Source: Massospora cicadina
Lineage: Eukaryota > Entomophthoromycota > Entomophthoromycetes > Entomophthorales > Entomophthoraceae
DNA length: 64,000 bases
Reading direction: 5' to 3'
Assembly: GCA_022478985.1 (NCBI GenBank)
Contig: JAKSZP010006712.1
Coordinates: 1 to 64,000 of the forward strand
Part shown: piece after piece, positions 22,421 to 32,559 of the stretch
Layout of the letters: the number at the start of each line of letters is the position of its first letter
Position numbering within the stretch: position 1 is the first letter of the stretch
Made by a program: the position numbers and the translations under genes
Notes under the pieces: model-generated
Database searches by the model: none
Told to the model about the DNA's origin: nothing
Seen by the model: the letters and a program-made list of their open reading frames with translations, nothing else

Positions 22421-22576
22421 CATTGGCAAAGTTCCACTAACCATCTTCTGAAACAAGGCATCCGCAGGCTGGAAGAGGGTTGCCATGATGGGCAGATGGG
22501 ACAAACAATCAGCATTCTGATGCTTAGCACCATCCCAGTGCTTGATGGTATAGTCATAAGCCTGCAGCTTAAGTGC
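22421..22576 (-). pseudogene. Element C RNase H, part beyond the B insertion
   Basis: The minus strand reads ALKLQAYDYTIKHWDGAKHQ then NADCL, the end of gypsy RNase H. It continues the fragment at 30290-30560. The break is the insertion of element B, with target copies AGTGC (22572-22576) and AGTTC (30285-30289). Confidence 0.82.
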
Positions 22577-23741
22577 TGTAAAAATTTACTAAAGTTGTTA
22601 TCAGCAAGCAACCTTAGTAGCCTTTTTACTGCACAGGTTCAGTTTCCTCATGCACTTCATTGCATTGTATAGTAGAATAAAGTATTAATTAATAATAGTA
22701 TGGAAACTATTATCCATAGTTGAGTATGAATTATTATATTTTGGCCCAATGCTTGGCCAGTATTCCCAATTAAATACTTGTAATGATGTACTCATAGGGA
22801 TTCATTCCCTTGCCCTGTTCAACCTGATCTTTGCTGAGATACCCCGGTGACAGTCTCTTCAGTCCAACACACAGTTGGCAGCTATCCTCAATTGTGACTT
22901 CTTCTCTAAATCCCCACTCAGATCTTTACTATTTTCTCTAAGAATCTTACAATTATTGCCCACAGCAATAATATCATTGAGACAGAATAGCACAATGGAA
23001 GCTAATGATAGTTTACTCTTTAAACTATATACCAAATGAAAAAATTAGAACTAAATAACTCTTATTAACTGTTATTATCTCCTGTACTATCTGAATGTTT
23101 TTTATTATAGTGAACCCTAGGGAATATATAGTGGGGAAACAGCTGTCTAAACCTCAGTTGACGCCTCTTTGATGAAATGGCAGCCGTTGCCATTATATCA
23201 TTCATCCTTGTCTCAGCAGCAATGGTCTTCCCCCATCCTGGCTGGGATTTTGTCATTGGACATCCTCAAGACCTAAAATGGAAAGAGTCAAAAAACATGT
23301 CCCTAATGTTTTCCTCTTGATCCAAGAAAACCAACCATATTTGGCTAGCGACCTGCTTAGGTAATGGGACTTATTATTCATTAAGGCAGGTCATGCACCA
23401 ACTAATCAATTCGCTAGTTGCAGGCAGCATCACTTGCCTCACAACTTGCTATTCATTCCAAATCAGTTGGTAATGAAACCTGACCAATCCCAATTGGTAC
23501 ACCTGATAGTTAATCACTATCAGATGCCCCTATTTTGTTGGCAACTCTACTTGATGAGATCTTAAGTATTCGTCTGGATCAATCCCCAATGGATATGACC
23601 ATTATAATATCCCAAAAGCCCCCAAACATAGTTACTCTGAAACTCAGGCCAGTTGATTTCTGATTTACTTCGCCTTAGGGAATTTTCTTCTAGCGATTCC
23701 AGGTAATATAGCAGGCTGGGAATATTGAAAAAATCTCAACA
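22577..23741 (-). repeat. Element B 3' LTR
   Basis: Starts TGTAAAAATTTACT, ends ATCTCAACA and matches 29116-30284 along its length. The complement of the polypurine tract follows it directly. Confidence 0.92.
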
Positions 23742-23754
23742 CATCCCCCTCTTG
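23742..23754 (-). other. Element B polypurine tract
   Basis: CAAGAGGGGGATG on the minus strand, directly upstream of the 3' LTR. Confidence 0.78.
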
Positions 23755-24317
23755 CATAGATTTCCAGCAAGAAAAGGACCAGGGCATGAGAACACCGCTT
23801 ACAACTCTTAATCAATTACTTCATTGGTTCAAGCGGAGTACACTCATCAATACTCAATGCTGCTCAGTATGACCTTCAGCATATGGCGCTCTTCCTCTTC
23901 CTTCTCAAAACTGCCTTTTTAGAGTGCGGTCCCCATGATCTACTGTCATGCTGGGCTGATCAATTTATTTATGACAATATTGTCCTGGGATCTGGTTTTC
24001 CCCCATCAGGGTATATGATCTGCTGTCATATTCAGGATTCCTGGTCCAGCATCCTTGATTTCATGATTTTCTCCTTGTCCTAGATAGGAGAATCTTCCTG
24101 TCAATGTTTCATGGCTCAATTAAGAATACTTATTTTTATTCGCCCTGGTTATTTCTCTCATAACCTCCTGGCTCAAGTCATTGCTTATTCTTTCCTTAGA
24201 GAGCTTATCCCATTAATTTTGATATTAATTTCTCCAAAATTGGAGCTTAATGGATTGTAGAGTGCATAAAATCAACTTCCATATAAGTCTGACATCCCCC
24301 TCTCATCCAGCTCATAT

Positions 24318-25500
24318 GTCAAATTTTGAGTTGTGACACCTGAAGCTTCTGAATAGTTTGTCTAATCAAGACCTCCATCTCTTCCAGCAGATGAGTTGGG
24401 ATGCTCAGCAGAACCTCTTCTATGGTCCTTCTAGGACTCATACGCTTAGTCTGGCGCCAGCGGCTAGTCCTTCCAATGAATTACTGGAAACAGTAACTAA
24501 TCCCTCTAAACCAGGCTTGCAATTGTTTCAAAAAACTCTTGGCTGATTTTTCCTCTGTCATCAATTCCAGAGTTGGACTTCAAAACTCTCCTGGATTTGG
24601 CTACTTTTGCTGATGCACCAACCATCGTCATAGATGCTCTGAATATTATGCTGTTTGCTCTTTATCGCTCATTTCTTGCTGGGTTGGACCTGCTTCCTGA
24701 GTTCCTCTTCTGACTCGGGCAATATTACAAACCTGATGTTCTGGTCTCTGAGCTCACCATTGGTAACAGTATTCACTTTGAGCTCCCCTACGATGAACTC
24801 CAGGGCCAAGTCACTGAGGCTTTGACCCTAGCGCTGAATCCCTCTGATCTTAGCAACATCCTGGATTGGGATACCGCCACTTATGCTCTTCGCTTTGCTG
24901 GCCAAGTTCTTCAAAGTTGGTCCATGAAGCTTCCAGCCTCACCCAGGTTCCACCATTTATTCAGCTTTAGCTTCCAAGAAGACCGTAGTCGTCACTTGCA
25001 GGATTCAATCTGCTCCCTTCATGACTATCTCTTCTCTGGTGCTTCCTATCAGTATCTTCCGCTGATGGCGTTAATAGGGGGCATGATTTGGCAACCCCTG
25101 TCAAGCATCCCTTGTTTGTTGCCAGCCCATATGTCTGGTGTTCTTGATGAAGCCCGTTGTCAGGTGCTCAGAACTGATCTTCTAGCTCTGGTACTGTATC
25201 AGGATTACTTGGGGTTATTTGCTGATTGCCTCTTTTTACGCTGTTGCTTTCCTCCCCACTCTAGGGTTTCACAATTGGCTTCATCTGACATCTCAATTTC
25301 CCTTCCCCTAGTTGCTTTCTCGCAGGGCTCAGCATCTGCTTAAAGAATGAGGTTTCATGTAGGTCTAGCCCTCACTAGCATCCAATCTCATATTGATTTT
25401 GATGGGCTGTTCATTCCTATCGTGATCCATCCTCCCTCCCCAAGAGCTGACATAGGTGGAATCATCCCCATACTGAGGACAATTAATAAAAATAAAAATT
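24318..25500 (+). pseudogene. Antisense ORF of element B between integrase and 3' LTR
   Basis: Plus-strand frames at 24358-24546, about 24580-24821 and 24822-25343, continuing past a stop to 25347-25500, give roughly 350 coding-like codons with few interruptions. The readable protein includes ELTIGNSIHFELPYDELQG, TLALNPSDLSNILDWDTAT, QVLQSWSMKLPASPRFHHLF and ends PPSPRADIGGI. No family is recognised. Position, orientation, the PP...GGI ending and the following AT-rich tract parallel the antisense ORF of element C. The opposite strand here is not open. Confidence 0.5.
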
Positions 25501-25604
25501 ATAAAATTATATCAGTTTTTCTCTCTGTGCAGTTTATAATCTTTTTTTCAAATATCTTTTATCAATTTTTTATCTTTATTCTAGCCATGGGACTTGACCT
25601 TAAT

Positions 25605-25791
25605 TCAGTTCAGTGGTCCATCTTTTTATTTTTCCCCCAAACTGGGTCTTAGGTATTTAAACCTGCCAGTTTTCTATGGTTCAGAGGTCCTTTTTTCAGA
25701 CTTAATCATCTAGATTGGTTCAGAGTTCCTTTTTTGGACTTGACCTAATCATCAGGATATGACCAAATTAATGGTTCATTAGTTCTTTGGG
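25605..25791. repeat. Element B internal repeat, copy 1 (GGTTCAGAGGTCC units)
   Basis: About 187 bp that align with 27966-28152. They contain several variants of GGTTCAGAGGTCC and the shared stretch AACTGGGTC-T-TAGGTA-TTAAACCT. The right part overlaps the end of the integrase frame. Confidence 0.7.
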
Positions 25792-26930
25792 ACTCTTTTA
25801 TTTTTTTATCAATCCATTGCTTTAGATACTTAGCATGGACTCGATTTACAACTCTTCCATCCAAGAGATTCTTGATGGAGTAGGCATCAGTCACCGTTTT
25901 GGCGATCACTTCAAATGGACCTGACCACAAAGCATCTAGTTTGTTTCTTCTTCTGAAACCATGCATATCGCAATAGGCAACTATTTCCCCTATTCAATAT
26001 TCTGCTAAGACTGGTCAGTTCTTATCATCCATTGATTTTGCTTGTATCCTTTTCTTCAAGGTTTTATTAAATGCCTGCAATTTCATATTGATCAGGATAT
26101 TTGTCAGTTGGTTCAGGTATTGCTTGGTAATCATCCCCAACTATGGTTCCACAACCAAATATAAAATCAGCGGCAACGCAACCTTTCTTATGTACAATAA
26201 TTCAAACGGCGTCTTTCCCGTCACCATATGATGACTAATATAGTAGGAGAACGTCACCAAACTCAGGTACATTCCCCACACGAAAGTTCTTCCTGCAACT
26301 AGCTTCCTCAGCATCATGGCCAGCGCTCCTTTCACCCGTTCTACCAGTCCGTTTGTCTCCAGCTGATAAGGTACTGACATGACTCCTCTGATCCCTATTA
26401 TCTCATTTAATCTTGGGATCACATGAGATGTGAAGTTGGTCCCATTGTCACTAAGCAGGACCTGTGGACATCCATGCTGGTATACTACTTGATCCAGGAT
26501 GAACCTCGTGGTACTAGTAGTGTCTACTCTCATTAGGGCTTTTGTCTCGATCCATCTTGTCAGATGGTTGATGGCAACTATAATGTACTTAACTCCCCTG
26601 TGCTCATCATCAGCGGTCCCATCACATCAATGGACACCGTGTGCCAGGCAAATCCAGGGCGGACCAATTGGTATCCTGTTGTATTCTTATGTGGTTTGTG
26701 CAGCTGGCACTCCACACAACAAGCTAGATAATCCACAACATCGTAGTTAATATATTCCCAGTAAAGTACTGGCGAATATGGGCAGTTGTTTTCCTCAGGC
26801 CTCCATGCCTGACAACCTTGTGAGCTGCTTTCACTATAGATTCTCTTTCCAATGGTTTTAGGAATAATAACCATTTCCCATTGATCATCTTAAATTTTTG
26901 TCCATCCAAAGTCTTGGTGTTTTCCATCAC
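25745..26930 (-). pseudogene. Element B integrase with GPF C-terminal module (broken)
   Basis: Zinc-binding part 26724-26930 (KAAHKVVRHGGLRKTTAHIR, then CCVECQ). Core: SIDVMGPL, then after a frameshift LLSDNGTNF and NGLVERVKG (26141-26533), so D-D-E is kept. The C-terminal 25745-25966 has the GPY/F-type module (KLDALWSGPFEVI). Three frame breaks are needed to join the parts. It lies directly downstream of RNase H in pol order. Confidence 0.87.
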
Positions 26931-27104
26931 TTTTCGAAGTGCACATTGGATTCCCTAGGGATCATCCCCAATTTTTCCGTTGACCATTCTCTGGAATAGC
27001 TCATCCGCTTGTGGGTATACCATCTGGACCATTGGTAACTGCAATAAGCCATCCACATTCTGGTGAGAAGCCCCTGCTTGGTGGACAATCTCATAAACAT
27101 AAGC

Positions 27105-27600
27105 CTATAGCTTAAGTGACCATTGGGCCATACTTTCTTCTGGCTCTCTTAAATTGTGCAGCCAATGTAGTGAGGAGTGGTCTGTTACCACCTTAAAGTT
27201 CATTCCGTGGATGTACACCCAAAACTGCTTGCATGCGTAAATGACTGCAAGGCATTCACGCTCAGTCATGGTGTAGTTCCTCTCAGCGGCTGAGAGTGTC
27301 TGGCTCACATATGCTACAAGATGCTTGTCCCCAAGTTCATCTACTTGGCTCAATATGGCGCCGATTACTGTCAACAAAGCATTGGCTTGAATAATTAAAC
27401 TCCCAAATTGAAATTTGGATATTTTAGAATTGGCGAATCTATTAAATACTAGTGTAGCTTTATTGAAGGAGTCCTGAGCCTCTTCATTCCATACAAATCC
27501 TTTTTTTGGATCCTTTAATAAATAAAATAATGGCTCAGCTATTTGAGCAAAGTCCCAAATAAATATTATAATAGATTGATACTCTCAGCACTCATGCTGG
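27105..27600 (-). pseudogene. Element B RNase H and RT connection
   Basis: The open part 27105-27377 includes GAILSQVDE, YTMTERECLAVIYACKQF (catalytic Glu) and VVTDHSSLHWLHNLREPEE (Asp). Upstream, FAQIAEPLFYLLKDPKKGF represents the RT-RNase H connection. The first catalytic Asp position (TDAS in C) reads QANA, so it is probably inactive. Confidence 0.82.
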
Positions 27601-27830
27601 CAATCTCATTTCATCCTGATCGGCAGCTTTTCCCCAGTATTGACCTTGTGAATCACATCTTTTGTGCATCCCAAATCATGGTCACTTTTGGGAAAATACT
27701 CTCCAATACTTTTCAACAATTTGAGCACCTCCTCTTGCTGGCCTTCCAAAAGATCAGCAAGTTGCTTTTGATCAACCAATAGGTTGATGCTCTCGGTTTC
27801 CCTGGCCAATAATTTCATCTCATCAAGAGT
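27601..27830 (-). pseudogene. Element B pre-RT segment, RT core deleted
   Basis: The ORF at 27606-27818 contains LLKSIGEYFPKSDHDLGCTK and DVIHKVNTGEKLPIRMK, the usual entry into gypsy RT. Within about 20 codons the sequence becomes the RT connection (DFAQIAEPL). The YxDD-containing RT core, present in C at 30561-31400, is missing. Confidence 0.8.
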
Positions 27831-27965
27831 GGAATTTCCTCCGTTCAGACATCAGGATTTCTCATCATTTCTTAGGTCCAAAACTCATAGACCATAAAAC
27901 CGATAATTTAATATTATATATATATTGTAATTTTCTTTTGCAAAGGGACTTGCAATCTACAAAAA

Positions 27966-28152
27966 AGGTTCAGAGGTCCTTCTTTTCCCCTTCATCCAAA
28001 CTGGGTCCTAGGTACTTAAACCTACCAATTATCATGGTTCAAAATATCGTCCTCTTAAGATTTAACAAAATAATCTGGATCAGTGGTCCTCTTCTAGAAA
28101 TTGACCAAACTCTTATGACATAACCATTTAATGGTTCAGAGGTCTGCTGGGA
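27966..28152. repeat. Element B internal repeat, copy 2
   Basis: Aligns with 25605-25791, with GGTTCAGAGGTCC-type units at both ends. The two copies bracket RNase H and integrase. Confidence 0.7.
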
Positions 28153-28693
28153 ACATTGCAACTATTTTCTCTTAGGCTCAATACTACTGATTAAAATTGA
28201 CCTTTCTCCCTATATGACCAGCAGCGCTGTTTATTCACATATAGGCTACAATTTTTGACTTTTGGCAATTTTCTTAATATTAGGCCTTTAATCCCGACTG
28301 GTTATTCGTCCAACAGGTCCTAATTTCATCTCTTATTTTGGCAACTGATGCTTTGGATCCTCATATCCTATTAGCCAACAGTTTCATCCAATTGTCCAGA
28401 TTGTTTTTCTCTTGAAAACAGTTTTCAGCCTTCATGGCCATCTTTAATTACACAGGTCATTCTGGCCTCGTTAGCTTCATTCAATTTCTCCTGAATTAAT
28501 GAACTCATCTCCAATAACTTCTGATCAGCGATTACATGTTATTGATATAAATGATTCTCTACACTGTCTTGGATTAATCATTTTCTGTTTTGCCTTCATA
28601 CCTTCATTGGTATAGCAATCCAATTTTCCGGATTGATTGCTCTCTATTTCGTCCAATGCCTCATCTAAACACTCTCTCCTCTGGACTACATAA

Positions 28694-28837
28694 AGCGGAC
28701 CCAATTTCAACCTGAGTTGATCCTGCTGCTCTTTGGGACTGTTTCCAGTGGGCCCAATTCAACCCAAGTTGGCCCTGCTGTCTCTTGAGACTATTTCCAG
28801 TGGGCCCAATTCCAACCCAAGTTGGCCTTGTTGATAC
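28694..28837. repeat. 52-bp tandem repeat, about 2.7 copies
   Basis: Units begin at 28694, 28748 and 28800, each with GGGCCCAATTC-AACCCAAGTTGG followed by CTGCTG and TTTCCAGT. They lie in the degenerate Gag region of element B. Confidence 0.8.
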
Positions 28838-29095
28838 TCTTCATCTCAAGTAGATGTCCGGTGGGACTGGTTTCCTTGCAGCTCTAGATAGTTCCATATC
28901 TAGGCTGCAAGTCCTTTTCCCTGAACTTAAGTATCTTCATTTTGCTTCACTTGGAGCTCCACTGATGATCTGGGTGAACGCCACTGTATGTGATCCTCTT
29001 CACGTTCTATCTTTGTCACTTCCTTTAGTAACTTATTTCCAAAATTGGAAACATCATTATAGAACATCATTTTCTATATTCTTCAACTCAACTAC

Positions 29096-29112
29096 CCCTG
29101 TAGTGAGTACCA
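29096..29112 (-). other. Element B primer-binding site
   Basis: TGGTACTCACTACAGGG on the minus strand, 3 nt from the 5' LTR. One base differs from the A and E sites. Confidence 0.75.
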
Positions 29113-29115
29113 ACT

Positions 29116-30284
29116 TGTAAAAACTTACTAAAGTTGTTATCAGCAAGCAACCTTAGTAGCCTTTTTACTGCACAGGTTCAGTTTCCTCATGAACTTTATC
29201 ACGTTGTATAGTAGAATGAATTATTAATTAATAATAGTATGGAGACTATTATACATAGTTGAGTATGAATTATTATATTTCGGCCCAACGCTCAGCCAGT
29301 ATTCCCAATTATATACTTGTAATGATGTACTCATAGGGATTCATTCCCTTGCCCTGTTCAACCTGATCTTTGCTGAGATACCCCGGTGACAGTCTCTTCA
29401 GTCCAACACACAGTTGGCAGCTATCCTCAATCGTGACTTCTTCTCTAGATCCCCACTCAGATCTTTACTATTTTCTCTAAGAATCTTCCAATTATTGCCC
29501 ACAGCAATAATATCCTTGAGACAGAATAGCACAATAGAAGCTTATGATAGTTTACACTTTATACTATATCCCAAATGAAATACTTAGAACTAAATAACTC
29601 TTGCTAACTGTTATTATCTCCTGGATTATCTAGATGTTTTTTATTATAGTGAACCCTAGGGAATATATAGTGGGGAAACAGCTGTCTAAACCTCAGTTGA
29701 CGCCTCTTTGATGAAACTGGCAGCCGTTGCCATTGAATAACCCATCCTCATCTCAGAAGCAATGGTCTTCCCCCATCCTGGCTGAAATTCTGTCATTGGA
29801 CATCCTCAAGATCTAAAATGGAAAGAGTTAGAAAACGTGTCCCTAACGTTTTCTTCTTGATCCAAGTGAATGAACCATATTTGGCTAGCGACCTGCTTAG
29901 GTAATGGGACTTATTATTCATTAAGGCAGGTCATGCACCAACCAATCAATTTGCTAGTTGCAGGCGGCATCACTCACCTTGCAAATTTTCTATTCATTTC
30001 CAATCAGATGGTGATGAAACCTGACCAATCCCAATTGATACACCTGATAGTTAATCACTATCAGATGCCCTTATTTCATCAGCAACTCCACCCAATGAGA
30101 TCTTAAGTATTCATATGGATCGATCCCTGACAGATATGACCAGGCGAATATCTCAAAATCCCCTGAATATAGTTACTTTAAAACTCGGGCCAATTTGATT
30201 TTAAATTCACTTCGCCTTAGGGAATTTTCCCCTAGCAGTTCCAGGTAATCTAGCAGGCTGGTAATATGGGCAAAAATCCCAACA
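29116..30284 (-). repeat. Element B 5' LTR
   Basis: Full-length match to 22577-23741, ending ATCCCAACA before the target copy AGTTC. Confidence 0.92.
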
Positions 30285-30289
30285 AGTTC

Positions 30290-31400
30290 TCAGAGAGCCA
30301 AACTTTTTCTAGCTCCTTCAAGTTGTTAAGCCAGCTTAGGGATGCATTATCAGTAACCACGGTGAAATGCACTCCATGAAGGTATTCTCAAAATTGTTTA
30401 TAGGCATATATAACTGCCAAACACTTTCTTTCTGTCACACTATAATTTCTTTCATGGGTATTTAGGGTCTGATTAGCACAGGCTACTGGGCGCTCTTCGT
30501 CATCTTCTCCAACTTGGTACAAAACAGCTCCAATTGCCATTGATGACGCATCAGTTTGGACAATAAACTTCCAGTCAAAGTCAGGATAGCGCAACACTGG
30601 TGCAACTAATAGGGCTGAACAAAGCTGGTCATATGCCTCCTGGCAGGCCAAATTCCACTCAAAAAAGACCTTATCCTTGAGTAGATAAAGCAAGGGTTCT
30701 CCAATTTGAGCAAAGTCAGAAATAAATTTGCAATAGTACCCAATCATGCCCAAAAATACTTGAATATCCTGCTTGGATTTGGGCCTCTTCATTTTAGATA
30801 TTGCTTCCAATTTCGCCAGCTGTGGCCAAAGACCTTCTTTATCAATTACAAACCTAAGATATTCCAGCTGGTCCTTAAAGAATTGACATTCCGGGGCTTG
30901 ATCTTCAAGTTTGCAGCCGCTAACCTCTTGAAAACCTCTTCCAGGTGTTCCAGATGTTCCAAAGGTACGACTGAATACGTTCATATTGTCTAAGTATACT
31001 AGTAAACATGGCATTTTAAGATCGCCCAGTATAGTGTCCATCGATCTCTGGAAGGTTGCTGGAGCATTACAGAGTCCTTGGGGCATCCACTTTGGTTGAA
31101 ATAACCCTTCTTGAGTAATGGCGCACTTTTATCGCTCAGCTTTGGGCAGGTCAATTTGCCAATACCTGCTAATTAAATCCATCGCTGAGAAGAACTTTGT
31201 ACCCAAGCATGTCTAGGGAATCATCAATATGTGGGAGAGGATAGGAATCCTTTTTGTAATGTTATTAAGCTTTTGGTAGTCAATAACAACCCTGTTGCTC
31301 ATAACTTTCTTTTTACAATGAGAATTGGGGCAGCCCGTGGATTCTTGGATGGAATCAACATACCACAGTTGAGAAGTTCCTTAATTTCCTTTGACACAAC
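30290..31400 (-). pseudogene. Element C reverse transcriptase and first part of RNase H
   Basis: The open frame 30388-31086 starts MPQGLCNAPATFQRSMD and contains the catalytic box as YLDN (second Asp replaced by Asn), FVIDKEGLWPQ, the FLGMIGYYCKFI motif, then RNase H with VQTDASSMAIGAVLYQ and TERKCLAVIYAYKQF. The usual catalytic Glu next to CLAV appears as Lys. The RT N-terminal part lies at 31087-31400 in other frames (VIDYQKLNNITK). It ends at the B insertion. Confidence 0.88.
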
Positions 31401-31559
31401 TTCTTCAGCAGTTTTTGATTGCCTAATCGGCCTCAATTGGATAGGTAAATGGTCCCCAGTATCTATCATATGGGTCACTTATCTCCACATCCCAGGTCAA
31501 AATTGTCCTTGGCAAATATTTTATGGTGTTTCTTGAATAATCCTCAGACTCAGTCCTTT

Positions 31560-31990
31560 TCCTGATCATTTAGTTCCCCTAAATCAGCTACAGGTATGAC
31601 ACTATGCACATAATTCAACTCATCATCAGGAAGCCCTAGCTCATCCAGGGTTCCAAAATTGGGAAAGATTCAATCTCCGTTATATAGATCAAATGGAGAT
31701 AGGCAATCACCTGGTGCCTTTTGATAAAAATTGGCCGATTCTGCATGTTTGCACAGAGGACACTAATTTCTTGATGTCTGGGAATAGTTTTCCCAGGCGC
31801 CACATTAGGTTCAAGTTGAGTTCAGGACCAAGGTTGATAAACTTCGTCATAAAGTCCTTCTGGGATTTGAATTGTTAGCCCAGTCAGGGCTACTGCATGA
31901 ATGCCAGAGTCTAGAGTTAGCTCCCTGTTTACTCGGAGGGGTATTACCTTAGACTCGTGGATTTGCGTCAGCAGGGCCTTGACATGGCAC
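31560..31990 (-). pseudogene. Element C dUTPase-like domain between protease and RT
   Basis: The minus strand reads LDSGIHAVALTGLTIQIPEG, LYDEVYQPW, EPNVAPGKTIPRHQEISVL and NRPIFIKRHQVIAYLHL. This follows the dUTPase pattern: TGL-x-I-x-IP-x-G-x-YG, then a core strand ending VLL-x-N, then the I-x-x-G-x-x-IAQL strand. The catalytic blocks RSGLA and D-x-DYRGE are not conserved, so it may be a structural relic. One stop interrupts it. Confidence 0.6.
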
Positions 31991-32023
31991 TCAATTTATG
32001 GTATTTGATAGGGTTATTCCATC

Positions 32024-32497
32024 TTAATAGGACAAATTAATAAACAGATTAGGCTTCTTTAGTCCTGATTTTGCTTTCTTTGTATAGTAAATCGGGATGG
32101 TTTTGTTCAGGATGGTTAAGGTGTCATCCTTATGACTAGTAACCACTCCATATATTCTCATAAAATCAGTGCCAATAAGGACCTCATAGTTCTGATTAGG
32201 CAAGACTATAGCTGGAGCGGATAATACTATAGACTCAAACCTTATAGGTAAGGCACTATATGCTTCAAGAGCTCTGGTGGTAAGTGTTCCTGCAGTGCCA
32301 TATTCTTGATCATGGGCAACATCTGGAGCTATTCGCAACTTCTTCACCAACTTAGTGCTGATGATATTTAAAGGAGCTCCACTATCAATAATGGCCTGAA
32401 CACGGACCTTATTGACAGCAATATTGGCATAGGTACACTCAGAGTATGGTTCAATAGTTTTTATTAAGTGAATAGATTCAGAGTTGCCTGACTCCAA
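32024..32497 (-). pseudogene. Element C aspartic protease
   Basis: A 157-codon open frame with VQAIIDSGAPLNIISTKLV (catalytic Asp complement codon 32384-32386), followed by NYEVLIGTDFMRIYGV, the second conserved half of retropepsins. The active site is intact. It cleaves Gag-Pol during particle maturation. The frame is separated from Gag and RT by stops, so the polyprotein itself is broken. Confidence 0.85.
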
Positions 32498-32559
32498 GTG
32501 TATTTTGAGGCAAGAACATATTTCAGTGAAGTTTTCCGCCAGAGTCTACATAGGGATTG

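Larger units (their letters stand above)
27831..29095 (-). pseudogene. Element B Gag-region remnant
   Basis: Only 1.27 kb lies between the primer-binding site and the pre-RT segment, too short for Gag plus protease. A Glu/Lys-rich frame at 28525-28710 is coiled-coil-like (RECLDEALDEIESNQSGKL). No capsid, knuckle or protease motif is found. The region also holds the second internal repeat and a tandem repeat. Confidence 0.5.
22577..30284 (-). mobile_element. Element B: RT-deleted Ty3/gypsy element nested in C
   Basis: LTRs of 1165 and 1169 bp (TGTAAAAA...CAACA) bracket a 5.4-kb interior. A 5-bp TSD (AGTGC/AGTTC) interrupts C RNase H. On the minus strand the interior has a Gag remnant, a pre-RT stretch joined directly to the RNase H connection (RT core missing), RNase H, integrase with GPF module, and a plus-strand antisense ORF next to the 3' LTR. 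Without protease and RT it could move only with help from a relative. Confidence 0.9.

Noticed and set aside
29870..30106. 78-codon ORF in the B 5' LTR
   Set aside because: It is inside an LTR and not open in the matching LTR at 23330-23560.
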